DNA of 34,765 nt from assembly GCA_023474015.1 (NCBI GenBank), contig JAMCYN010000003.1:1-34765 (forward strand). Reading direction: 5' to 3'. A model generated the notes under the pieces. That model was not told the origin of the DNA. It saw nothing but the letters and a program-made list of their open reading frames with translations, and made no database searches. This DNA is from Armatimonadota bacterium (GTDB taxonomy: Bacteria > Armatimonadota > UBA5829). This document shows positions 16,616-23,729 of the stretch, one piece after another. Every line of letters begins with the position of its first letter. Positions within the stretch are counted from its first letter, which is position 1. A program made the translations under genes and the position numbers.

Positions 16616-16659
16616 GTGATTCACCTCAGTAATTGCGGAGACTGTGTCTAACAACCTCA

Positions 16660-16688
16660 ATTATACATCAATCGCGCGAGCAAGACAA
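16660..16688 (-). promoter_or_regulatory. Promoter of the FmdB gene
   Basis: On the minus strand TTGTCT (16688-16683) and a perfect TATAAT (16665-16660) are spaced by 17 bp. Transcription would start near 16653, about 38 nt before the GTG start at 16615. Confidence 0.7.
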
Positions 16689-16740
16689 ACCGGACCTCCG
16701 AGGCTGTGGTTTGAGGACAGAATGGCAAGTTCGTGTTTGT

Positions 16741-16766
16741 TGCTTCGGCTGCATACAACCGAAGCA
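16741..16766. repeat. Hairpin TGCTTCGG/CCGAAGCA
   Basis: An 8-bp perfect stem with a 10-nt loop lies between the FMN-binding protein gene and the FmdB promoter. The same core forms the stem at 127-163. It may terminate the minus-strand gene ending at 16795 or be a dispersed repeat. Confidence 0.5.
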
Positions 16767-16794
16767 TCCCGCAAAGCCGTGTTTTCCCAGTGCC

Positions 16795-17232
16795 CTACAG
16801 CTTCACTACCAGAGGCGGCATCATCTCATGGCTCGCCAGAATCAACTCAATCGGCTTGACGATCACTACCACATAGTTCGGATCATCGACGCCGCCAGGG
16901 AAGAATTGTCTGATCTCCTCCACCCAGAAGCGCTCCCTGAGCGACTTTTCGTCACTGACGCGGGCCTCGCCCTTTGCGAGAGCCGAGCGCCAGTTGTTCA
17001 TAGGGTCCACAATCTCCATCCAGAACGAGCTAACCTTGGCGTTCGCGGCTATCTGGCCGCACTTCGCGCTCGCGCGGCTGGTGATGTAGTAGGTAGTCAG
17101 ATCATCGTCTATCGACACCGGCATCATGGCACGGCTTTGTGGGTATCCGTTCTCGTCCATGGTCGCAAAGGCCGAGAACATGCTCTTGGTGATGATGTCC
17201 TTCGCGAGGGTTAATGCTTCTTGATTTGTCAC
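16795..17232 (-). CDS. Pyridoxamine 5'-phosphate oxidase-like FMN split-barrel protein
   Basis: The 145-aa product resembles the general-stress-protein-26/PNPOx-like family. It has an N-terminal helix, then AFATMDENGYPQSRAMMP, a DLTTYYITSRASAKCGQIAA strand-helix, the KVSSFWMEI strand and a WRSALAKGEARVS segment. Such proteins bind flavin or related cofactors; substrates vary and cannot be told here. It begins with GTG at 17232, with a GGAGG ribosome-binding site at 17240-17244, seven bases upstream. It lies 82 nt downstream of the Spy-like gene on the same strand and may be co-transcribed with it. Confidence 0.82.
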   Translation of the reverse strand: MTNQEALTLAKDIITKSMFSAFATMDENGYPQSRAMMPVSIDDDLTTYYITSRASAKCGQIAANAKVSSFWMEIVDPMNNWRSALAKGEARVSDEKSLRERFWVEEIRQFFPGGVDDPNYVVVIVKPIELILASHEMMPPLVVKL

Positions 17233-17314
17233 TTATCTTCCTCCTCGGGTATGTTGTTCAGTATCGAGCTATTGCCCTCGAAACTTCAAAGCGAAACTCC
17301 ACCAGCCCGTTCAC

Positions 17315-17935
17315 CTAATTCCCCGCCGGCGGCCGAGGTCCGGGTGGAACCGGTGGCTGAGTCCCGTTGGGGGGCGGCATCATCGGCATCGGGCCGCGCC
17401 CGCGTCCCATCATCTCCTGCAGCATCTTCAACTGCTCCGGATTGAGTGTGGTTTTCACTTTCACCCACACATCCAGCTCCGCGGCTATGACGGCTGCCTC
17501 CGCTTTCTCGGCATTGTCAGCAAGTCCCCGCAGGGCATTCGCATCTTTGTCGGGCGCGAACAGACCGGCGCGCAGCGCATCGGTCGTCTCCCTGCACTTT
17601 TCCCGAAGCGGGCGCAGGGTCTGCTCGGCATTGATCACCAGGGTCTTGAGTTTGTCTACCTGCTCGTTCGAGAGATGGAGCCGTTCCGCTCCCATTTCGA
17701 ACATCATGGCGGAGGGCGGGTTCAGCGCGCCCATGGGGCACGGCTGCATCATCGGACGGAACCCTCCGGGCCCACCCATTCCCATTCCGGGCATTCCCAT
17801 GCCGGGCGGCGGTCCTTGGGGTGGCGGACCTTGTGGAGGCGGGCCGCCGGGGGCAGGCGGAGCCTGAGCCCATGCCGCATAGGCCAGAACGAGCGCGACA
17901 ACCAGCGCGAGCGTAATAGATGCATATCTCTTCAT
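17315..17935 (-). CDS. Spy/CpxP-like periplasmic protein with proline-rich linkers
   Basis: The 206-aa exported protein has a signal peptide (about residues 1-24, ending AYAAWAQA). A Pro/Gly/Met-rich stretch follows (about 25-65, repeated GPPPQ and GMGMPG). The helical core has the LTXXQ-like pattern (LHLSNEQVDKLKTL, later TTLNPEQLKMLQEMM), and a second Pro-rich tail follows. This matches the Spy/CpxP/heavy-metal-sensor family of periplasmic chaperones or metal sensors. AGGAGGT at 17943-17949 is 7 nt before ATG 17935. The Met- and Pro-rich segments could bind metal, but that is inference. It is divergent from the cysteine-rich DUF1540 gene. Confidence 0.82.
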   Translation of the reverse strand: MKRYASITLALVVALVLAYAAWAQAPPAPGGPPPQGPPPQGPPPGMGMPGMGMGGPGGFRPMMQPCPMGALNPPSAMMFEMGAERLHLSNEQVDKLKTLVINAEQTLRPLREKCRETTDALRAGLFAPDKDANALRGLADNAEKAEAAVIAAELDVWVKVKTTLNPEQLKMLQEMMGRGRGPMPMMPPPNGTQPPVPPGPRPPAGN

Positions 17936-18097
17936 TACGGTTACCTCCTTCAGAGTCTGGCATATCATAACACCTCAATGACGCTTCGAGCGAGTTTATT
18001 GTTCCGTTTAGCACGGCTGCTCGTCATATAAGGAGACCGGGGCGGGTAAACGTTACGCAATAGCATTGCTTAAGTGAAAATCCAAGGAGGTCTAGTC

Positions 18098-18379
18098 ATG
18101 GTTCCCGAAGTCAAGAAGTGCACGGTAGATCAGTGTTTCTACTGGAGGGAGAACAGTTGCTACGCCAACGCTATCCTAGTGGGCAGCGACGAGCCCGTCT
18201 GCGAAACATTCATGCCCACCGATCAGCACACCGACAAGCACGGCCAGGGCGAAGTAGGCGCCTGCCATGTGGACAAGTGCGAATACAACAAGGGCCTGTT
18301 CTGCCACGCCTGCGACGATATTGAGGTCGTTTTCTCGCAGACCCAGGCGTGGTGCAATACGTACGAGCCGAGAATGTAG
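18098..18379 (+). CDS. Cysteine-rich protein with two DUF1540 repeats
   Basis: The 93-aa protein contains two copies of the DUF1540 pattern: Cys8, Cys13, Cys21, Cys35, and Cys56, Cys61, Cys69, Cys86, with an extra Cys72. Each unit has the C-x4-C-x7-C spacing and a final C-x-T-(F/Y). Such domains probably bind a metal such as zinc, but their function is unknown. AAGGAGG at 18084-18090 precedes ATG 18098 by 7 nt, so an earlier in-frame ATG at 18074 is not used. It is divergent from the Spy-like gene and convergent with the GCKR-like gene, separated from the latter by a heptamer hairpin. Confidence 0.88.
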   Translation: MVPEVKKCTVDQCFYWRENSCYANAILVGSDEPVCETFMPTDQHTDKHGQGEVGACHVDKCEYNKGLFCHACDDIEVVFSQTQAWCNTYEPRM

Positions 18380-18384
18380 GAGGA

Positions 18385-18466
18385 ATTGCAGATTGATGAT
18401 TGCAGATTGCAGATTGGGGAAGGGACCCTCCCTTCAATCTGCATTCTGCAATCTACAATCTGCAAT
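18385..18466. repeat. Heptamer-repeat palindrome, site C (two arms)
   Basis: The left arm (18385-18416) reads ATTGCAG, ATTGATG, ATTGCAG, ATTGCAG, ATTG. The right arm (18435-18466) is the near reverse complement. The inner GAAGGGA/TCCCTTC extends the stem, leaving a tiny loop. T-rich sequence follows. Placed between convergent genes, it could serve as a two-way terminator. Its right arm encodes the last residues of the GCKR-like protein. Confidence 0.88.
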
Positions 18467-20209
18467 TTTCTTCTCTGCCTCCTCGTTCCCAATCCCACCC
18501 CTCGCCCGCATCACGGCAACTTCCACCACAGGCGGGTACGCCTGGTCGGCCTTCATTCGAGGTTCAACATACTCGATCACCTCGAACAGCAGCCGGCAGG
18601 CGTCCTCGTATGATAGGTCGGTGAGCCGCGAGACGTAGCGCGTGGCGCGGTCGATGAGCTTGAGGTTGGATGGGACGACGTAGATCATGTAGTTTCCCAT
18701 CACGCGCCCCAGGCGGACCATCGTGCACGTCGAAATGGCGTTCAGGAGCATTTTTACTTCGACTCGCATTGGGCCGTTTAATAAGAAATCGCTCTTGGGG
18801 ACAGGCGCCGGGACGGTCCGAGCGTCGGTCCCACGGGCTTCCATCCGTAGATAGCCTTCCGGTGCGGAGATTTCGACTGAACCGTTCCCAGGTCCCGTGT
18901 GTCGATACGGCAGCCCATCCAGCCCTATCTTGAATTTGTATATCTCATCCAGGGATATCTTCCGGATGACCTCATAGCGCAATGCAGCGTCCTCATCTCC
19001 AACCATCTCCCGCACCTGCTCCAGGCTCCATTCCACTGCTCTGGGCTTGCGCTTCAACAGCTTCTCCCACGCGGTCCGGGTGTCCTCGTAAGGCAAGAAG
19101 AGGAATGCCCACGACTCCGACGCCTGCTCATCATCATACTTCCTGAACGAAGGTGTGCAGAACGTCGGCGAGCGCTCGGTGGTGTCGGTCAGGACGTCGA
19201 TTGCGAGATCGTCGGCGAAGTAGTTGACCTTGTGCCCTGCACGGTATATCCGCTCCTCCATCTCCACCAGCCCAGCCAACTGCCCCCGAACCTCCTCCGA
19301 CATCAGCGTCGCATGTATTTCCTCCAATGCCTCACGGAACCGCTCTGGAATCCTTTCGCGCTTTCGCCGCATCCTGAGCTTGTCGAAGGACGCATTTTCG
19401 CGATTAAGAATTGATTTCACGACAATCTCCAGAATTGTGAGCATCACGCAAAGCTGGATCGATGTTGCCTGCATGCGCGTCGAGCCGGTGATTGCCATCG
19501 GGCCGGTGGTGAGGTTGATCTTCTCGATGCGGGGTTCTTCTATAATCTCACGTGAGCGCTGGACGTGCTCGCACAGGATGTCATCAGGGTTATTGTAAAC
19601 AAAATAGACCTTCGCGCCCCGTTCGAGCGCTTCCCATGCAGTCCCGATCACCCAAGAAGTCTCCCCGCCTTCGGTAATCGCGAACACGACATCGCCTTGG
19701 CGAACCCCTTGCTCGGCTATCTGTCGTCTGCCGAACGCGGTGATGTCCTCGAAGCCTTCAACGCTCTTGATCAGCGCGAAGTCTCCGCCCGCCATTATGC
19801 TGATCGTGCGGTTCTCCCAGTCCTTCCGGGACTCCGGCCCGGCACGCTGCCAGAAGTCTCGCCAGATCGAATCGAGCAGGATGCTCAGTCGCCCAGTCGC
19901 TCCGCAGCCGGTAAAGAAGATACGGCCTCCGGCGAGTAGCGCGTCGGTGACTACCTTCGCGATCTCCTCCGACCGCCCCGACTCCACCCACTCGCGGTAT
20001 TTCTCGATCACATCCCGGTCCACCTCGAAGAGCAACCCCAGCGCCGCGCTGATATCGTTCTTGGCGACCTCGCTCAGGTTCGCCGTGACCGGATGCGAAG
20101 ACTCCGTCAGCAGTTCGCCCAACTTGAACTGATCGCTTATCTTCAGGAACTCCTCGGCTCGTTCTCTTGCTCTGTTCGCGGTCAATGTTCCGTTCCGATG
20201 ATTCTGCAT
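18434..20209 (-). CDS. Double-SIS sugar-phosphate-binding protein (GCKR/MurQ-like)
   Basis: The 591-aa protein is about twice the length of MurQ (about 300 aa) and near that of glucokinase regulatory protein. The first SIS domain has GCGATGRLS (101-109), IMAGGDFALIKSVEGFED (138-155) and TEGGETSWVIGTA. TGPMAITGSTRMQATSIQL follows at 235-253. The C-terminal half ends with the MurQ-like MVRLGRVMGNYMIYVV and LTDLSYEDACRLL helices. The glutamate equivalent to E. coli MurQ Glu83 (DASE) seems absent (LLDSIW here), although VEGFED keeps the Glu114 region, so etherase activity is doubtful. Both ends are encoded by heptamer repeats and residues 275-281 by another repeat. GGAGG lies 23 nt before the only in-frame ATG (20209), so the start is uncertain. 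Confidence 0.8.
   Translation of the reverse strand: MQNHRNGTLTANRARERAEEFLKISDQFKLGELLTESSHPVTANLSEVAKNDISAALGLLFEVDRDVIEKYREWVESGRSEEIAKVVTDALLAGGRIFFTGCGATGRLSILLDSIWRDFWQRAGPESRKDWENRTISIMAGGDFALIKSVEGFEDITAFGRRQIAEQGVRQGDVVFAITEGGETSWVIGTAWEALERGAKVYFVYNNPDDILCEHVQRSREIIEEPRIEKINLTTGPMAITGSTRMQATSIQLCVMLTILEIVVKSILNRENASFDKLRMRRKRERIPERFREALEEIHATLMSEEVRGQLAGLVEMEERIYRAGHKVNYFADDLAIDVLTDTTERSPTFCTPSFRKYDDEQASESWAFLFLPYEDTRTAWEKLLKRKPRAVEWSLEQVREMVGDEDAALRYEVIRKISLDEIYKFKIGLDGLPYRHTGPGNGSVEISAPEGYLRMEARGTDARTVPAPVPKSDFLLNGPMRVEVKMLLNAISTCTMVRLGRVMGNYMIYVVPSNLKLIDRATRYVSRLTDLSYEDACRLLFEVIEYVEPRMKADQAYPPVVEVAVMRARGGIGNEEAEKKIADCRLQNAD
19373..19390. repeat. CCTGAGCTTGTCGAAGGA element inside the GCKR-like gene
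   Basis: This 18-bp unit, widely seen as a dispersed repeat in bacterial genomes (CTTCGACAAGCTCAGG on the other strand), encodes about residues 275-280 (FDKLRM) in frame. A variant occurs at 23086-23104 in another gene. Confidence 0.75.
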
Positions 20210-20230
20210 TCTTCATTCATCATTCTGCAT
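20201..20230. repeat. Heptamer repeat, single arm, at the start of the GCKR-like gene
   Basis: Read on the minus strand the units are ATGCAGA, ATGATGA, ATGAAGA, ATGCAGA. They provide several ATGs in different frames and separate a GGAGG (20233-20237) from the only in-frame ATG. Confidence 0.8.
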
Positions 20231-20248
20231 TACCTCCGCCAATCCCTC

Positions 20249-20278
20249 TTGACATCCGCCCCTCGCTGAGCTTATGAT
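20249..20278 (+). promoter_or_regulatory. Promoter of the PIG-L deacetylase gene
   Basis: TTGACA (20249-20254) and TATGAT (20273-20278) have an 18-bp spacer. Transcription would start near 20285, giving a leader of only about 13 nt that still includes GGAGG at 20286-20290. It rules out the ATG at 20274 as a start. Confidence 0.65.
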
Positions 20279-20297
20279 GAGGTGCGGAGGACGAATC

Positions 20298-21146
20298 ATG
20301 GATTTGCACAACACCACCGCTGAAATATACATCCCCGACGGCTTCCCGGCGGATTCCGCCATTGCCCGCACCACTCACCTGGCCATCGCGACCCATCAGG
20401 ACGATATCGAGATAATGGCCTACCACGGCGTTCTGGAGTGTTTCGGAAAGGCGGACAGGGGATTCATGGGCGTCATCGTGACCGACGGCGCCGGCAGCCC
20501 GCGAGATGGGCTTTACGCCGACTATACCGACGAGGACATGCGAAAGATCAGGCGCGTCGAGCAGAAGAAAGCCGCTATGGTAGGCCAATATAGCGCCCTG
20601 GCTCTATTGGATTATCCCAGCTCGAATATCAAGGACAGCGCCAATCCCAACGTCGTGGCCGATCTGAAGTCGATCATCGCCGCCGCCCGGCCGGAGGTGG
20701 TATACACGCACAATTTGGCCGATAAGCACGATACGCATGTCGCCGTCGCCCTTCGGGCCGTCACCGCCATCCGCGAGCTTACGAGAGACATACGCCCAAC
20801 ACGGCTTTACGGCTGCGAGGTGTGGCGCGGGCTCGATTGGCTCAACGACGAAGACAAAACCGTGCTCGACGTTTCGGGCCATCCGAACCTGGCCGCCTCC
20901 CTCGTGAGCGTGTTCGACTCACAGATATGCGGCGGCAAACGTTACGACCTGGCCACAGCCGGTCGCAGGCTCGCGAACGCCACCTACTTCGCCTCCCACG
21001 GCACCGACACGGCCGCCGCCCTCAACTTCGCAATGGACCTGACGCCGCTGATCGTCGACGATATGCTCGACATTGAAAATTACGTCGCCGGATACGTGCG
21101 TCGCTTCGCCCAGGATGTGGCGAGCCGGATCGCAAAGTTTGCGTGA
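20298..21146 (+). CDS. PIG-L/LmbE-family deacetylase
   Basis: The 282-aa product is a putative zinc-dependent N-deacetylase of the PIG-L/LmbE family, which acts on N-acetylglucosamine-containing molecules. The usual AHPDDE motif appears as THQDDIE (His33, Asp35, Asp36), and THNLADKHDTHVAV supplies the third zinc ligand, probably His147. GGAGG at 20286-20290 precedes ATG 20298 by 7 nt. It is divergent from the GCKR/MurQ-like gene and convergent with an MFS transporter gene, an arrangement that suggests amino-sugar handling. The substrate cannot be read from the sequence; a role replacing NagA is only a possibility. Confidence 0.86.
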   Translation: MDLHNTTAEIYIPDGFPADSAIARTTHLAIATHQDDIEIMAYHGVLECFGKADRGFMGVIVTDGAGSPRDGLYADYTDEDMRKIRRVEQKKAAMVGQYSALALLDYPSSNIKDSANPNVVADLKSIIAAARPEVVYTHNLADKHDTHVAVALRAVTAIRELTRDIRPTRLYGCEVWRGLDWLNDEDKTVLDVSGHPNLAASLVSVFDSQICGGKRYDLATAGRRLANATYFASHGTDTAAALNFAMDLTPLIVDDMLDIENYVAGYVRRFAQDVASRIAKFA

Positions 21147-21200
21147 GATATGCGTCGGGACGCTTCTTGCCCCGACGCTAGCTCTTCGCATTGGGGCTGC

Positions 21201-22370
21201 TTAGCTTTCGCCGCGTCGCCTGACCAGCCCCACGAATATGACCAGGTTAACAACCACTGCCGCGAAGCATATCCACAGCGCGGCGCGCATGCCGGCCCCG
21301 ACCGCCGCATATCCGATGACGGCGGGGAATATACCACCGCCGAGACATCCTGCTGAGGCTACTATCCCGATCACGGTCCCGGCCTGCCGGGGGTGGGCCG
21401 CGGCGGCCCTGCTCATTATTGTCGGCCAGACCGGACCCAGGCAGAATCCTAGAAGAGCGGTCGACACGAAACCCGACACCTCTCCCCGCGCGAGGAGCAG
21501 CATGGTTTGGGCGATCATGCCCAACGCGAGCGACCACGATATCAACGCTGCGTCCGAGAGATGTCTCGACACCCTGGTGGCCACGATCCTGCCGCAGCCG
21601 ATGCCGGCCCAAAATAGTGAAACGGACGAAGCCGCTGTCGGAGCGGACGCGGCCAGATCGCGCTTGAAATACGCCGCGAGCCAGCTTGCCTGTCCCATCT
21701 CCTGTCCTACATAGAGCAGGATACCTATCGCCAGCCAGAAGACAAGTGGATCTCGGGCCACTTCGCGCCAGTGGCCTATTTGGTGGTCGTGTCCGATCGG
21801 TCTCTCCCGGCGAGTGGCGATACCCAGGTAAGTAATCAGCGCGCTCAGCAGGCTGACGATGATTGTGGCGACCAGTCCCATGCGCCAAGTGATTCCTGCA
21901 CGCAGGCTAATATGTATCACCGACGGTCCCAGCACGGACCCGATCGCGAACATCACCTGCGAGGAGTTGAGCATGGCGGTGCGCCTGTCGTTCGGGTAGA
22001 TGTCCGAGATCACCGCTACCGACAAACCTTCGCCGAGACCCCCGCCGGCCCCTATTAGCAGCATCGCAAGGAGAGCGATTGGGAAGCTGGGCGCCCAGGC
22101 GAAGATGCCCGCCCCAGCGGCAATCATGAAACATGAGGCCAGCATCGCCGGCAGCTTGCGATGCTTATCCGCGTGCCTCCCGCCGAGTATCATTGCGAAA
22201 AAGAACCCAACCATAAACACCAGAAACAGCCAGCCCAGGAGCGAGGTGGAGGCGCGGTAGGCCCGTCCTATCTCGTTGATCGACGCCTCCACGACCGCCA
22301 TCGCAAACGCGTAGGCGAACAGGTTCGAGAACGCTGCGGCGGTTACCAGCCTGCGAAAAGTATTGTCCAT
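21201..22370 (-). CDS. Major facilitator superfamily transporter
   Basis: The 389-aa protein shows about 12 hydrophobic spans in two halves. Between spans 2 and 3 lies a motif A-like loop (GGRHADKHRKLPAM, about residues 63-76). A GAGGGLGEGLS segment lies in span 4-5 and a central loop (RRERPIGHDHQIGHW) joins the halves. The second half has GFCLGPVWPTIMS, typical of sugar-type MFS permeases of the FucP/NagP kind. The substrate is unknown; the neighbouring deacetylase and SIS protein point to a sugar or amino sugar. The start at ATG 22370 has only a weak GAGA upstream. It ends 54 nt from the convergent deacetylase gene. Confidence 0.85.
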   Translation of the reverse strand: MDNTFRRLVTAAAFSNLFAYAFAMAVVEASINEIGRAYRASTSLLGWLFLVFMVGFFFAMILGGRHADKHRKLPAMLASCFMIAAGAGIFAWAPSFPIALLAMLLIGAGGGLGEGLSVAVISDIYPNDRRTAMLNSSQVMFAIGSVLGPSVIHISLRAGITWRMGLVATIIVSLLSALITYLGIATRRERPIGHDHQIGHWREVARDPLVFWLAIGILLYVGQEMGQASWLAAYFKRDLAASAPTAASSVSLFWAGIGCGRIVATRVSRHLSDAALISWSLALGMIAQTMLLLARGEVSGFVSTALLGFCLGPVWPTIMSRAAAAHPRQAGTVIGIVASAGCLGGGIFPAVIGYAAVGAGMRAALWICFAAVVVNLVIFVGLVRRRGES

Positions 22371-22602
22371 TGAAATCTCTTGAGTCTTGATGTTATCCCT
22401 TCCCTATAACCCGGCATGACGATGGGCTTGAATTTACCGCTTTTGTGGTAGTCAGGATTGTCATGCGGGACCGACAAGTGCGGCTACCCGCTATAACTAT
22501 GCACCAACAATCTATTTGAAGGTTTCGCTGGCGAGGCTCAGTATTACTCCTATAATTTGCGCCTGCCAGTGCTGAAGCTGTAATTGAGGTTGGATTTCGG
22601 AG
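22371..22602. other. 232-bp spacer without recognised features
   Basis: This gap lies between the start of the MFS gene and the end of the FlgT/LPP20-like gene. It must contain the MFS promoter, but I see no convincing -35/-10 pair. A weak GCGGG/CCCGC pairing near 22465-22491 is the only structure noted. Confidence 0.4.
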
Positions 22603-23718
22603 TTAATGAGCGGCTGGCGGATCGATGACGAAGATTACTTTATATTCATCAAGGAAGCCCGTCTTGGAGTTTTCAGTGAGGATCCGCCTGGCGCTCTCGT
22701 CGGAGACGACCACGTCACAGAGCGCCTTGCCGCCGCCTCGACCTACGGCTCTTACGATCAGCGGGTTTTTCCCGCATCGGCCGCACGCGCGCGCCGCGTC
22801 CTCCGACTCCGCATAGGCGGCGATCCCGTTCTCGATGGCATAGTCCGGGTTTGCCATGACCGTGCCCCAGACTTCATCGCCGTTGAGCTTCCGTATCCTT
22901 GGGCTGATCGCGCGCAGGACACCGTACCCTCTCGCATCGACAATCAGCGACGTAAACGGCCCCACCTGCTCCGGCGCGGGCGGCTCTTGGTTTGGGTCAG
23001 CGGGCCGGGAGGAGGCGAGGCTACCTTCCCCATTCTGCATTCTGCATTCATCATTCTGCATTCCCCTCTGTTCCCTGTTCCCTGTCCTGAGCCTGGTCGA
23101 AGGGCCTATTCCCTGTTCCCTATTCCTTCTCCTCACCCTCTCAGGCAACTCCATCAACGGAGCCTGCTTGGGCTTCTCGCCCATCGTCGCCTGTGCGTCC
23201 TCGGCGAGCTTGCCGACAATCACCGCGCCGGGAGTCGCCTCGCCGTACATCCGCGTGCCCACCGTCACCCGCACCGCCGCGATCGTACCGTCGCCCGCCA
23301 TAATCTTCTCATCGCGAATGATCTCAAGGCCTTGGATATAGCCCTCGATCCTCTTTTGCAGCGACGCATCCCTCTCCATCAAATCGCCGCCTCGGTCGTC
23401 ATATGTGACCACGGTGTCGCCGATTGCGAGCATCAGGTTGGCGATGGCGGCCATGCGCGCGAAGCCCTTGGCCTTGAGGAATGCTTTGGCTCGGTTGGGC
23501 TCGACGTTTCTGGAAGGCATTGGGGCTTCGCCGGCGGCGTGGATCATCTGCCTGCCCCAGTCGATCTCGCCGCCGCTGACTTTCTCCGCCAGTATGGATG
23601 TACCGACGACCGCCGCGCTCGCATCCTTCGCCGAAACTGGCCCAGCCATTAATAGCAGGCAGACGGCTGCAAGCGCAACGGCCAATCCGCGCGTCATCGC
23701 TCCAGTGCATCCTTTCAT
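22603..23718 (-). CDS. Exported FlgT/LPP20-like protein with an in-frame repeat insertion
   Basis: The 371-aa product starts at ATG 23718, with GAGG eight bases upstream overlapping the previous stop. It has a signal peptide (about residues 1-30, ending GPVSA). A region (about 70-100, RAKAFLKAKGFARMAAIANLM) recalls the A-xx-A-helix of LPP20/FlgT N-terminal domains. A second domain follows, with SLIVDARGYGVLRAISPRI and later CGRCG. Residues about 194-230 are encoded by tandem heptamers plus a CCTGAG...GAAGG element and look like a neutral linker insertion. Family assignment is weak. It is downstream of, and probably co-transcribed with, a transglutaminase-like gene. Confidence 0.72.
   Translation of the reverse strand: MKGCTGAMTRGLAVALAAVCLLLMAGPVSAKDASAAVVGTSILAEKVSGGEIDWGRQMIHAAGEAPMPSRNVEPNRAKAFLKAKGFARMAAIANLMLAIGDTVVTYDDRGGDLMERDASLQKRIEGYIQGLEIIRDEKIMAGDGTIAAVRVTVGTRMYGEATPGAVIVGKLAEDAQATMGEKPKQAPLMELPERVRRRNREQGIGPSTRLRTGNREQRGMQNDECRMQNGEGSLASSRPADPNQEPPAPEQVGPFTSLIVDARGYGVLRAISPRIRKLNGDEVWGTVMANPDYAIENGIAAYAESEDAARACGRCGKNPLIVRAVGRGGGKALCDVVVSDESARRILTENSKTGFLDEYKVIFVIDPPAAH
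23031..23126. repeat. Composite heptamer repeat inside the FlgT/LPP20-like gene
   Basis: 23031-23061 is a four-heptamer arm that reads on the minus strand ATGCAGA, ATGATGA, ATGCAGA, ATGCAGA, ATG, identical to the left arm of site B. Next come two TTCCCTG units (23071-23084), then a CCTGAGCCTGGTCGAAGGG element (23086-23104), then TTCCCTG and TTCCCTA (23109-23122). The reading frame is kept throughout. Confidence 0.85.
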
Positions 23719-23729
23719 AACTGGCATCC

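Noticed and set aside
22606..23652. A 348-codon plus-strand frame opposite the FlgT/LPP20-like gene
   Set aside because: The minus-strand gene has a signal peptide, a ribosome-binding site and operon context; the plus-strand frame has none of these and is Arg/Pro-rich noise.
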